From contig NZ_BBRF01000001.1 in the NCBI RefSeq assembly GCF_000975135.1, positions 407,591 through 471,590 on the forward strand: 64,000 nt of DNA, read 5' to 3'. Below are positions 53,251 to 61,403 of the stretch, one piece after another; position 1 is the first letter of the stretch; the number at the start of each line of letters is the position of its first letter. The stretch is from Demequina aurantiaca (lineage in GTDB: Bacteria; Actinomycetota; Actinomycetes; Actinomycetales; Demequinaceae). The notes under the pieces were generated by a model. The model saw only the letters and a program-made list of their open reading frames with translations. It was not told the DNA's origin and did no database searches. The position numbers and the translations under genes were made by a program.

Positions 53251-54579
53251 GTGCCACACCGTTTTTCGCCCCGTCTCGCGCTGGTCTCCGTTCTCACATT
53301 CGCCGTCACTGTGGGGGTTGGACTCCCCGCGTCCGCATCCATCGTGGACGATGGCGAGTACTACATCGATCTCTACAAGATTGACGACTACCACGACCAG
53401 GGCATCGACGGCACCGGGGTCACCGTTGCCATCATCGACGGCGGGATCAATACGGCGGTGCCCGCTCTTCAGGGCGCAGACCTCACCGTGATGCCGGATT
53501 CACTATGCCGGGACGAATCTGGTGACCTGCAGAAAGTCAATACTGACGACCTCCATGTCGCTTCACACGGAACCAACATCGCGCTAAAAATATTGGGCGA
53601 CGGCAAAGGGTATCCCGGGCAAGACGGCCTCACCGGTGTTGCCCCGGGCGCCTCCGTCTTATTTTATGGCTTTGGTGTCGACATCGAGGACCCATGCTAC
53701 GACTCGGACGGCGCCAACAACTATTACATCGCCGATGCTGTGGCCGCCGGCATTGTGGACGCGGTCGACAATGGTGCACGGATCATCTCAATGTCGTTCG
53801 CCATCGGGGGTTCACAGGCTCTTACCGATGCCCTGACGTACGCGATAAGTCGCGGCGTCGTCGTGGCAGTCTCCACCTCCAACGACACGGACGATCTTGG
53901 TATCAACGAGACTTTCAACTTCTTCAACGGAGTGCTTGGCGTGGGGGCCTTTGGCCCGGGCGGCAAGCCAGCCCTCGATAGCGACGGGCAACCCAATATG
54001 ACCCAGTTTATTGACGTGGTCGCCCCCGGCGTGGATGTGGCACTGCAGGGCGATGACGGCGCCTGGGATCGCCAGCGCATTGGCAGCGGAACGTCCTACG
54101 CCACTCCAATTACGGTGGGCAATCTCGCGCTTGCGATGCAAAAAACCCCTGCCGCCACCAACAATCAGATCCTTCAGCTACTGATCCACAACACCGACGT
54201 CGAATCACCGCATGAGCCGTATTACGACCCAACCTTTGTGAACGGCTATGGGAGCGTCGACACGATCAGCCTCCTGTCGGACGACCCTCTTCAGTACCCA
54301 GACACCAACCCCTTCATTACCGAGGATGGCGAACCTACGCCGGCGCAACTGGAGCTCACGCCTGCATCGACGCCCAGTCCCAGTGCGAGCGCGTCGGCGG
54401 TGTCCACCCCAGATCCGACCCCGAGTGCTTCTCCAAGCGCCACACCCACCCCGACGGACGACGCCACTTCCACGGCGTGGCCATGGCCCTTGGTGATCGC
54501 CATCGTCGCACTCGTCGTCATCGCAGGAATTGTCGTGACAGTAGTCGTCGTCAGACGCTCACAGAAAGAGTCTTCATGA
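53251..54579 (+). CDS. mycP: Mycosin, type VII secretion-associated serine protease (stand-alone)
   Basis: A 442-residue membrane-anchored subtilase. It starts at a GTG at 53251, followed by a signal peptide (LALVSVLTFAVTVGVGLPASAS), then the S8 domain with D63 (VAIIDGGIN), H106 (ASHGTNIA), N211 (VSTSNDT) and S282 (GSGTSYATPI), so the triad is intact. A Ser/Pro/Thr linker and a single C-terminal transmembrane helix (about 411-434) with a basic tail complete the mycosin layout. This is the second mycosin of the locus besides the EccB fusion. It overlaps the next gene by 4 bp. Confidence 0.9.
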   Translation: MPHRFSPRLALVSVLTFAVTVGVGLPASASIVDDGEYYIDLYKIDDYHDQGIDGTGVTVAIIDGGINTAVPALQGADLTVMPDSLCRDESGDLQKVNTDDLHVASHGTNIALKILGDGKGYPGQDGLTGVAPGASVLFYGFGVDIEDPCYDSDGANNYYIADAVAAGIVDAVDNGARIISMSFAIGGSQALTDALTYAISRGVVVAVSTSNDTDDLGINETFNFFNGVLGVGAFGPGGKPALDSDGQPNMTQFIDVVAPGVDVALQGDDGAWDRQRIGSGTSYATPITVGNLALAMQKTPAATNNQILQLLIHNTDVESPHEPYYDPTFVNGYGSVDTISLLSDDPLQYPDTNPFITEDGEPTPAQLELTPASTPSPSASASAVSTPDPTPSASPSATPTPTDDATSTAWPWPLVIAIVALVVIAGIVVTVVVVRRSQKESS

Positions 54580-56030
54580 TGGATCACGAGAAGGTACTCA
54601 ACAGCATTCTTGGGGCAGGACATTGGGAGACCACTGGCCTCACCAGTGCGCGCGAGGCGTTCGACGCGCTCGCCAGCACCCTGAATGCGCTGGCGAGCCT
54701 CGAGGGCATCGAAGGCGCCACTGGCGACGCAATCCGCGAAAAGTATGCTCAATTGTCAAAGGATTTCCGCGAACTTGAAGACGAGGTCGTCGCCAAGAAG
54801 CCTGCCGTAGACAGCGCCAATGCCGCGCTCGACCGAGCACGCGACCGCGTGGCGCAATTGCCCGAAGCCACCGTCCCTCAATGGGTCAGGTACGCCGCGG
54901 CCAGCACGCCACCTGACGGCACCATCTACTTCTCAGACATGGGTCGTTCCGTCAGCCCCACCTACGCTGAGAGCGTCTACGGGAACTTTCTAGAAGAGCA
55001 GCGGAAGAAGAAAGCCGAAGAGGCGTACAACCAACTTCAGGAAGAACTCCAGACGAGTTCGACTCAACTCAAACCCATGAAGCGCCAAGAGGATGATCGC
55101 GATCGGGACCCGGCGAACAACGGGAACTCATCCAAGGGTTACACCTTTGGCGGCGGACCTAGCGGGTCTGGTGGGGGCTACGGCGAATCAGCTGGGAGCT
55201 ACGGCGGTTCAGCTGGGAGCTACGGCGGTTCGACCGGTAGCGGAGCCGGGAGTAGCGCGGGTGCAGGTCTAACTGGTGCGGGCTCGAACGCCTCGGGCTC
55301 CGGAAGCGGCTCCGGCAGTGGTGCCGGGATGAGCGGCTCCGGTGGTTGGGCGCCATCGGGCGGTGAGGGCTCGTCCGGTGATCTCGACTACGGCTCTGGT
55401 CCTGGCTCCTCCTTCGCGGTAGACAGTAACAGTCAGGGAGTCATTCCTGGCGGCTCCGGTGGCGGCTCCGGAAGCAGTTTTGGGCCCGGGGCGAATGGCA
55501 GTTTTGGTGTGGGTGGCAACGGCCCTAGCCAGGGTCTGGCCGCGGGGGCCCTCGGCGGCGGCGCGGCTGCAGGTGCCGCAGCTCTACGGTATGGAGCCGG
55601 CATGGGTCCTGGCGGTATGCCCGGTGGCGCAGGCGGGGCTGGGATGCCCGGTGGCCTTGGTGGTTCCGGTGGCATCGGCGCTGGCGGCTTGGGCGGCGCT
55701 GGCGGCGCAGCGGGCTCGGGTGCCGGTGCACGCGGTGCCGGCGGCCTCCTCGGTAGTGGTGGCCAGACCGGGGCCGGAGCGGGCGGCGCAAGCGGCGGCT
55801 CGGGTGCAGGTGGCGGTGCGGGCGCTGGAGGTGCGCGCAGTGGCGGCATGATGGGAATGGGTGGACAAGGTGGCGCCGGCGGCCAACAGAAGGACAAGCG
55901 TCCCGGCCTCGGCGGACCCATGGCACCCAAACTCGAGGACGACGAGGACTTTGTGCCTCGGTCCAAGGCCGCCCGGGCAGGTGGGCGCGACTCGCTGGCG
56001 GAGCCCGGCGACACAGACGCGACGGCATGA
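54576..56030 (+). CDS. T7SS-locus Gly-rich protein with helical N-terminus
   Basis: A 484-residue protein from ATG 54576, coupled to mycP by ATGA. Residues 1-190 are helical (GHWETTGLTSAREAFDAL, EKYAQLSKDFRELEDEVV, LEEQRKKKAEEAYNQLQEEL). Residues about 200-450 are extreme Gly/Ser/Ala low complexity (SAGSYGG and GGAGGAG-type repeats), ending in a charged tail with KRPGLGGPMAPKLEDDEDFV. The helical-then-Gly-rich plan recalls PE/PPE or Esp-like secreted proteins, but no family motif is seen. No signal peptide, so T7SS export is plausible. Confidence 0.8.
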   Translation: MMDHEKVLNSILGAGHWETTGLTSAREAFDALASTLNALASLEGIEGATGDAIREKYAQLSKDFRELEDEVVAKKPAVDSANAALDRARDRVAQLPEATVPQWVRYAAASTPPDGTIYFSDMGRSVSPTYAESVYGNFLEEQRKKKAEEAYNQLQEELQTSSTQLKPMKRQEDDRDRDPANNGNSSKGYTFGGGPSGSGGGYGESAGSYGGSAGSYGGSTGSGAGSSAGAGLTGAGSNASGSGSGSGSGAGMSGSGGWAPSGGEGSSGDLDYGSGPGSSFAVDSNSQGVIPGGSGGGSGSSFGPGANGSFGVGGNGPSQGLAAGALGGGAAAGAAALRYGAGMGPGGMPGGAGGAGMPGGLGGSGGIGAGGLGGAGGAAGSGAGARGAGGLLGSGGQTGAGAGGASGGSGAGGGAGAGGARSGGMMGMGGQGGAGGQQKDKRPGLGGPMAPKLEDDEDFVPRSKAARAGGRDSLAEPGDTDATA

Positions 56031-56149
56031 ATGAGCAGTCGTGGGGCGCAAAGGCAGTCCGACTCACTGCGGAGGCGTTTGGTGAGGACTCCGGTGTGAC
56101 GGCACGCTTGCGCGAAGAGTCGCTCGCATCACCTGAAATCACATACTAG
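56027..56149 (+). CDS. Small 40-residue ORF coupled to the Gly-rich gene
   Basis: The ATG at 56027 overlaps the previous stop (ATGA). The product begins MNEQSWGAKAVRLTAEAFGE and ends in SPEITY. It is short but keeps the spacing and coupling style of the operon, and the next gene starts 14 bp after its stop. It could be a chaperone-sized peptide or a remnant. No family is recognised. Confidence 0.45.
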   Translation: MNEQSWGAKAVRLTAEAFGEDSGVTARLREESLASPEITY

Positions 56150-56163
56150 GCGGGTACGAACGC

Positions 56164-56493
56164 ATGTCCGACAAAATCGCTATCGACGCTGACGTCATGG
56201 CGCATCACATTGGCAAGGTCAACCAGGTTGCGACCAGTGTGGGATTAGCGACCTCGGCCGCCCGTTCCATGAACCTCGGCGGCGGTGCGTTTGGGCTGAT
56301 GTGCTCTTTTCTCGTCGCACCAGCAGTAGCGGTCACCAGTGTGGCGGTGTCCTCCATTGAGTCGGTAGAAGAAGCAATCGAGCGCAGCGCCAAGGAACTC
56401 AAAGGGGCCGTCGCGGACTTCGACCGCTACGAATCCGACGTGGAAGACCACGTGGCCAGCATCGGCCGCCGCCTCGACGCTGGCGGAAGATAG
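56164..56493 (+). CDS. EspC-like type VII secretion target protein
   Basis: A 109-residue helical protein with an N-terminal IDADVMAHHIGKVNQVATSV segment, a hydrophobic centre (GLMCSFLVAPAVAVTSVAVS) and a helix ending FDRYESDVEDHVASIG. Length and the V-x-x-x-M/L-x-x-H start pattern resemble the EspC/DUF2580 family of ESX-secreted partners. YESDV does not exactly match YxxxD. It directly precedes the candidate toxin, as small Esx-like partner genes often do for T7SS effectors. Confidence 0.65.
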   Translation: MSDKIAIDADVMAHHIGKVNQVATSVGLATSAARSMNLGGGAFGLMCSFLVAPAVAVTSVAVSSIESVEEAIERSAKELKGAVADFDRYESDVEDHVASIGRRLDAGGR

Positions 56494-56500
56494 GTCTGAA

Positions 56501-57364
56501 GTGACTGCCGTGAATTCACTAGTGGTAGGCCGCGTAGAGATGTCCACTCCTCTCGCGGGCACGTTCCTGCTTGAGGACTGCGACATGATCTCCTCAGGCA
56601 TCAAGAATGGTGACTGGGTTGAAGGCGGTATGGGGGCCTTTGCTGCTGCCGCCGATGGTGTGGCGATGGTGGTGGACCCGCTGGGCAGTGTGATCGGCAT
56701 GGGCATCGGCTGGCTGATTGAACACATGGAACCCATCACCGGCGCAACAGACACCGTCCGTTCGCTCACTCATGGCGCCAAAGATGCACCTCGAACCTTT
56801 CCTGAACCATCCCCTGCGGTGAGGCCACCGAATGCCCCTGCGCTTTCCATTGACGACAACCTTGCCAACCTCGTGGCGCATGACAGAGCTCACGTTCCTG
56901 GTTCGATCCCATCGTATCGAGGCGACGTTGACACTGTCGTTGCCTTCTTCGACGAGAAGATCATGACGATGTTTCGCGACTCAGACGTCCCCCAATTTGG
57001 CCGGGAAGGGACCGCTACCTTTGTGATGCCCGTGGACGACGCCAACCTCATCCATTCAGTTGAGGACGCGGTAGTTGCCACCGGAGGCGCCCCTAGCGTC
57101 GAGGGTGCGTGGCGCAACGGACAGCAGATCTTTGGGCTTGAGGTACCTGCGGACGGCATTGATCTCAGGGTGCCGACGCGCGTCGATTCCGGCGACTTTG
57201 AACACTTTGTCGAAGGCGGATATACGGCGATTGCCGAGGACGAGCTCTTCAAGGTCAACCGCATTCGCGAACTGGTGGCACACGGGAAAATCCCCATGCC
57301 ACACGGCACGGTCCTCTTCGAACTCATGCCAGACGGATCGCGTTTGCCGTTGGGAATGTTCTGA
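56501..57364 (+). CDS. Candidate T7SS polymorphic toxin
   Basis: A 287-residue protein from GTG 56501. Residues 14-85 (MSTPLAGTFLLEDCDMISS, NGDWVEGGMGAFAAAADG, DPLGSVIGMGIGWLIEHM) resemble the helical export domain found at the N-terminus of actinobacterial polymorphic toxins. A Pro-rich hinge (about 100-120) leads to a C-terminal domain of about 165 residues (VEGAWRNGQQIFGLEVPADG, HFVEGGYTAIAEDELFKVNR, PHGTVLFELMPDGSRLP) that I cannot place in a family; an enzymatic toxin domain is inferred. Small genes that could encode immunity proteins follow, the first overlapping its stop by one base. Confidence 0.65.
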   Translation: MTAVNSLVVGRVEMSTPLAGTFLLEDCDMISSGIKNGDWVEGGMGAFAAAADGVAMVVDPLGSVIGMGIGWLIEHMEPITGATDTVRSLTHGAKDAPRTFPEPSPAVRPPNAPALSIDDNLANLVAHDRAHVPGSIPSYRGDVDTVVAFFDEKIMTMFRDSDVPQFGREGTATFVMPVDDANLIHSVEDAVVATGGAPSVEGAWRNGQQIFGLEVPADGIDLRVPTRVDSGDFEHFVEGGYTAIAEDELFKVNRIRELVAHGKIPMPHGTVLFELMPDGSRLPLGMF

Positions 57365-57627
57365 TGGGCACGGACCAGGAATGGCAGCCACGAGCCTGCT
57401 CTCATTGCATAAAGCAGAGGCCCTTTTGGAGCCGGCGGGAATGGCGATTCGTGGACCTACTCGGCGCCGTGTCTCCCTACCTAGAAATCGGTCGATGCCC
57501 CCAATGTGGTGTGTATTACATTTTTGGTGACGAACTGATGGGGCGACCTTCGTTCGTAAAGCCCCATGACGTGGACAAACTATTGAAGGAGATGCGCGAT
57601 TTTGAATCTTCCCGACGAAACACTTGA
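57364..57627 (+). CDS. Small zinc-ribbon-like protein, possible immunity gene
   Basis: An 87-residue protein whose ATG shares a base with the toxin stop (TGATG). Two CxxC knuckles (ACSHCIKQ and RCPQCGVY) flank an aromatic-rich stretch and suggest a single zinc site. Translational coupling to the candidate toxin makes an immunity role plausible; no family is recognised. It overlaps the following gene by 26 bp. Confidence 0.65.
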   Translation: MGTDQEWQPRACSHCIKQRPFWSRREWRFVDLLGAVSPYLEIGRCPQCGVYYIFGDELMGRPSFVKPHDVDKLLKEMRDFESSRRNT

Positions 57628-57997
57628 GCTCGAGTCGCTCATCAAGGCGAACAGCGACAAGGGGTTGGTGGTCGACCAGCTCCTGAGGTCCGTGGTGGTG
57701 GTTCCTGTCGATGTGAACGTCGGCGATGACTCCGGGAATGTGACACCGGTAACCGTGGATCGTGACGGTCACTCAAATGTGCTGGCGTTTACTACCGCCG
57801 AAGGTTTTGAGCAGATGCGCTCCCGCACGCCGAACGCGATCACCATCCCCGCTACGTCATTGATTCTTAATACCCCTGACGGATTCGGGCTCCTCCTGTT
57901 CTCTAGCGTTGGCAATGTGGCTTTGGACCCCTCAGTGCTGCATCGCATTCGCACTGACTTGAGGGCGCTGGGAGAACCGACCGAGCCAAACGGTTAG
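57602..57997 (+). CDS. SseB-like domain protein, possible immunity gene
   Basis: A 131-residue protein from a TTG at 57602 with GAAGGAG upstream. The core matches the SseB N-terminal-domain pattern: VVVPVDVNVGDDSG (strand), NVLAFTTAEGFEQM and TSLILNTPDGFGLLLFS, followed by a short helix. SseB-like proteins are frequent in T7SS effector loci. It overlaps the zinc-ribbon gene and precedes a frameshifted remnant. Confidence 0.65.
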   Translation: MNLPDETLELESLIKANSDKGLVVDQLLRSVVVVPVDVNVGDDSGNVTPVTVDRDGHSNVLAFTTAEGFEQMRSRTPNAITIPATSLILNTPDGFGLLLFSSVGNVALDPSVLHRIRTDLRALGEPTEPNG

Positions 57998-58003
57998 CCC
58001 CTC

Positions 58004-58305
58004 GTGAGTCCCCAGCAAAGCAAGGCGGTTCCGAGCGCGACAAACCGCTCGTCGTCTCCAGGGCCTCGCCCACCCACGCTCCACGGGCGCATTCAGCAGC
58101 CGACGCAGTTCCGGACCTCATTGATTCTGGCAAGTGGCAAGACGGGTCTGCTCAAGGAGACGTTACTGTGGTGCTCGGCGACTCGATGCGACCCGGCAAC
58201 ATTTGGGAGTCCATTGAGTTTCCCAGATTGCAAACAAATCCTCGCATCACATTTATCTCTGCAGTTGACGCGGTGACTGGGACGGTGAAACGTTTATGGC
58301 CATAG
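58004..58305 (+). pseudogene. Frameshifted or decayed small gene
   Basis: A GTG at 58004 opens a frame that ends at 58276 with little protein-like character. The neighbouring frame is open from 57958 to the TAG at 58303-58305 and reads as plausible protein (DLIDSGKWQDGSAQGDVTVV, then NIWESIEFPRLQTNPRITF). It has no ATG/GTG/TTG before 58168. The next gene overlaps its end by 10 bp, as adjacent real genes do here. A single-base shift between the two frames would restore one gene of about 100 codons. Alternatively a 45-residue ORF starts at GTG 58168, which has AAGGAG eight bases upstream. Confidence 0.5.
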
Positions 58306-58634
58306 ATCTTTCTCACTATGGATTTCCGTTTTCGATTGAAGAGCTTCCGGATCTTGATCGCGCAGTACTCGCCGTTGTCGTCAACGACAACGATTCGCAA
58401 CTAGCGGCGATTGCTGGTCCACGGTCGGCTGACTTCGCTGAGCAAGCGAACGCTGTCGCCACCTTTATCAAGAGGCTGCACATTGCGGAGCCGCACGAAG
58501 GATTTTCGAGCGCTGTGGAACGAACGGGATTCCTCACTCACACGGCACGCGATGACGTAGGTCGCGCCTTCCCTGAACTGAATGCAGATGTCATCCGGCG
58601 CGCAGGCAACCGCTACGCATTCCTTAATCGATAA
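58296..58634 (+). CDS. Hypothetical protein of the effector module
   Basis: A 112-residue soluble alpha/beta-looking protein (HYGFPFSIEELPDLDRAVLA, then FAEQANAVATFIKRLHIAEP). The ATG overlaps the end of the preceding broken frame by 10 bp and has only a weak ribosome-binding site. Base composition is AT-richer than the flanking EccD gene. It may be another immunity or accessory protein; no family is recognised. Confidence 0.6.
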   Translation: MAIDLSHYGFPFSIEELPDLDRAVLAVVVNDNDSQLAAIAGPRSADFAEQANAVATFIKRLHIAEPHEGFSSAVERTGFLTHTARDDVGRAFPELNADVIRRAGNRYAFLNR

Positions 58635-58638
58635 CCTG

Positions 58639-60018
58639 ATGAACACCACTACGTCTGAATTGAGACGCCTCGCCGTTCTTGGCGACGGCGCACGGTTGGA
58701 TCTCAGCGCGCCCGTGACCCATACGGTGGCCGAGGCACTTGAAGTCGCGGGTCTCGTCATCACGTCCGGCCGCGACGTGCTACTGGACCGCTCCGGTCAG
58801 GAGATCGCTGCGAGCACCTCGCTCGTGGACCTCGACGACGGCATGCTGCTGACCATCGTCGACCTCAGCGCAACGTCAAGTGAGCAGTCCACCAGGCGGG
58901 ACCACTCTCAGGTCAAGCGCGCCGACTTCCGCTCGACCTGGTGGCTGCTCGCGGCAAGCTCCTTGCTGCTCGCCGCAGGTGCATTGGCTGCACTCGCCGC
59001 GGGGGGCCCTTTGCTTGACGACGCCACGCGCGGATGGGTCTCCCTTGGCCTTGCGCTGGGCGCGATCGCGACCGCCAGCGCCTGGATCGCTCGGGCGCCC
59101 TCACATGGCGCCGGAGCTGCGTCACTGGTGTCCACGCTGTCGCTCGCGTTTGCCGCGGGGGCCCTCGCAGTGCCCGATGCCGTGGCATCGGTCCAACTGG
59201 CCGTCACTGTGGGGATGCTCAGCGCGGCGACACTTGGCGCCGCCATGTCGGTCGCCGCCCGCGAGCGCACTCTACGCGGGGTCGCCACCATGTTGTCGGT
59301 CATGATGGCTGTCTACGGATCCATCTGGGGCGCCACGTTGCTGCTGGAATGGCCAAGCGCATCCGCCGCCGCCATCACCCTTGGGCTCGCGGCTCCTGGC
59401 ATGCGCTTTCTTCCCACGACTTTGCTGCCGCTACCCGACGGTTACTCGATCAACTACAAGCACTTCATGTCCAGCCGGTGGACCGTACGGGGCGCGGTAC
59501 CGGGCGAACCTGGTGCCGTCACGATGGCCGCCATAGCGCCGGCCGTTGCCGTGGCCGCCGCACGGCTACGCACCGGAATCGTGACGCTTGCCGTGTCCGC
59601 ACCGATTGTCGCCCCGTGGGTTATTCCTGGAATGCAGAGCGAGGTGCTGATGGTGCGCGTTGGCAGCATCGGCCTCATCGTCACGACTGTCGCCGCTCTG
59701 GCCCTGATGCCACGGCACGGCACGGACCCCACCGCCGCGTGGGCCTCTCGATTAGCCGCCGCAGCGGTGGTGGTGGAAGTTGCCTTCGCAGGGGTGAGCC
59801 ACTCGAGCGACGCGCTCGTCACTGTCCTTGCTGTGTCGCTATTGGTGGCAGGCGTCCTGGCCGCCGCGATGATCGTTCCCGTTGCCAAGGGTTCTCGATC
59901 GCTGGCGTGGTCGCGCGTGGGTGACGTCTTTGAATCACTGTCTGTTGCGCTCGCGCTTCCCTTCGCCTTGCTTGCCGCTGATGTCGTTGAGTTGGTTCGT
60001 GGAATGATGTCCGGATGA
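58639..60018 (+). CDS. Type VII secretion membrane protein EccD-like (copy 2)
   Basis: A 459-residue protein from ATG 58639. A ubiquitin-like domain (about 8-80: LRRLAVLGDGARLDLSAPVT, VAEALEVAGL, DDGMLLTIVDL) precedes about eleven transmembrane helices. The middle loop PLPDGYSINYKHFMSSRWTV is longer than in copy 1. EccD is present as a dimer in the ESX complex, so the two divergent paralogues could form a heterodimer. Its stop overlaps the RDD-FHA gene by 4 bp. Confidence 0.85.
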   Translation: MNTTTSELRRLAVLGDGARLDLSAPVTHTVAEALEVAGLVITSGRDVLLDRSGQEIAASTSLVDLDDGMLLTIVDLSATSSEQSTRRDHSQVKRADFRSTWWLLAASSLLLAAGALAALAAGGPLLDDATRGWVSLGLALGAIATASAWIARAPSHGAGAASLVSTLSLAFAAGALAVPDAVASVQLAVTVGMLSAATLGAAMSVAARERTLRGVATMLSVMMAVYGSIWGATLLLEWPSASAAAITLGLAAPGMRFLPTTLLPLPDGYSINYKHFMSSRWTVRGAVPGEPGAVTMAAIAPAVAVAAARLRTGIVTLAVSAPIVAPWVIPGMQSEVLMVRVGSIGLIVTTVAALALMPRHGTDPTAAWASRLAAAAVVVEVAFAGVSHSSDALVTVLAVSLLVAGVLAAAMIVPVAKGSRSLAWSRVGDVFESLSVALALPFALLAADVVELVRGMMSG

Positions 60019-61403
60019 GCACGCCAGCACAGTCACCCACCGTGGCGTGCTGGAGTTGCCAGCAACCCGTTCACTCCTCCGCCGCACAATGCCTGTGGTG
60101 TGGTGCCGCACGCCCGGGAGCGGCACCAGCCGACAGCCCGATTGCGTCGGCACTTCCACCAGGAATGTCGCCCGCCGCTGGTGCTCCTGCACCCCCCGCG
60201 CCCGCGAGCGTCGCTACACCCGCACGGCCACGGGAGCAGGTGAGTGGGGGGACGGCGTCATCTAGCCCAGCGAGCACTACTGCCAACAGCACCGTGCCGC
60301 CGCTCGACGCACGGTTCCGGGGCAGCCACACGGGGACTGGCGCGCGGCTGGCAGCATTCACCATCGACGTTGTTGTAGTACTCGTCATCGCCACCTTGGT
60401 ACTGGTCGCTACGGGAAGTGCAGTTTTTGGAGGAATCGCCCTCCTCGAGTGCGTTGTCTTCCTGTGGATACTTGAGGCGCGCACGGGTCTGACCTTTGGC
60501 AACCTCCTCTTGCGCATCCGCTCGTCGCGTACCGATGCCCCCTTCTCCCCCGGCGTCGGACGTTCAGCCGCTCGCTTCGCCATGATTGGCGCTGGTTTTG
60601 TAGTGGGGATTGTGGGTGCGTGGGTGGTGGTGGCCTCCAGCGCGTGGGACGGACAGCGCCGCCGCCGCGGTTGGGCCGACGTCGCAACCCGGACCATGAC
60701 CGTGTCGTTGCCCACGGCAGCCCGCAAGGGACGGCTTCCCGGCATGGCGGCTCCTGTCGCATATCAATCGCCTCACGTCGAGCATGCTGCCCGCGACACG
60801 GAGCCGGAGCCACTGCCCGGGGCCATCGCGATGCCAGCGCAGGTGGCGTTCGGAAGTAGCGAACCGGTGGAAAGCAGCGGCTCGTCCAATCTGGACCCGG
60901 CCGCTCCACTGTCGTCCCCACCAACTCCGTCGTCCCCGCCAGTTCCGTCCTCCCGGGATCAGGCGAGCCCGTCCGCACAGGTCCAGCCCGCATCGGCGCC
61001 GGGATCGGGCCACGCCGCTGCCTCGCCGGAGCCAGATAGCCGCGGTGACCTCCTGCTCGTGTTCGACACTGGCCAACGCGAGCAAGTCCCGCTGACCTCG
61101 GGCATCGTTCTGGGCCGTAACCCCTCACCCATCGAGCCAACCGATCACGCGATTGTGGTCGAAGACCCGGAGAAGACAGTGTCACGAACCCATCTGCGGA
61201 TCGAGCACACGCGCGGGCGCACGTGGGTCATGGACAACGGCTCCGCGAACGGAACTCACCTCATTGACGACACGGGGCACACCACCGCACTAGCCGCCCA
61301 CGAACGCACGGTGCTCGAGGACGGCACGCGCGTGCGCATTGGACAGCGCGCGTTCTCCATCAACGTGCTCACCGACGGCACCAACGGAGGTGGCGGAGCA
61401 TGA
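60015..61403 (+). CDS. Zinc-ribbon, RDD membrane and FHA-domain protein of the T7SS locus
   Basis: A 462-residue multidomain protein. An N-terminal zinc ribbon (CWSCQQPVHSSAAQCLWCG) is followed by a Pro/Ala linker and an RDD domain (about 105-235: GARLAAFTIDVVVVLVIATL, TGLTFGNLLLRIRSS). Then come a long Ser/Pro linker and a C-terminal FHA domain (about 345-455) with LGRNPSP, VSRTHLRIE and DNGSANGTHL, the phosphothreonine-binding residues. FHA proteins recur in T7SS loci (for example EssA/EssC-type and EccC-linked systems), suggesting Ser/Thr-kinase control of secretion. It is coupled to eccD copy 2 and eccC by 4-bp overlaps. Confidence 0.88.
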   Translation: MSTPAQSPTVACWSCQQPVHSSAAQCLWCGAARPGAAPADSPIASALPPGMSPAAGAPAPPAPASVATPARPREQVSGGTASSSPASTTANSTVPPLDARFRGSHTGTGARLAAFTIDVVVVLVIATLVLVATGSAVFGGIALLECVVFLWILEARTGLTFGNLLLRIRSSRTDAPFSPGVGRSAARFAMIGAGFVVGIVGAWVVVASSAWDGQRRRRGWADVATRTMTVSLPTAARKGRLPGMAAPVAYQSPHVEHAARDTEPEPLPGAIAMPAQVAFGSSEPVESSGSSNLDPAAPLSSPPTPSSPPVPSSRDQASPSAQVQPASAPGSGHAAASPEPDSRGDLLLVFDTGQREQVPLTSGIVLGRNPSPIEPTDHAIVVEDPEKTVSRTHLRIEHTRGRTWVMDNGSANGTHLIDDTGHTTALAAHERTVLEDGTRVRIGQRAFSINVLTDGTNGGGGA

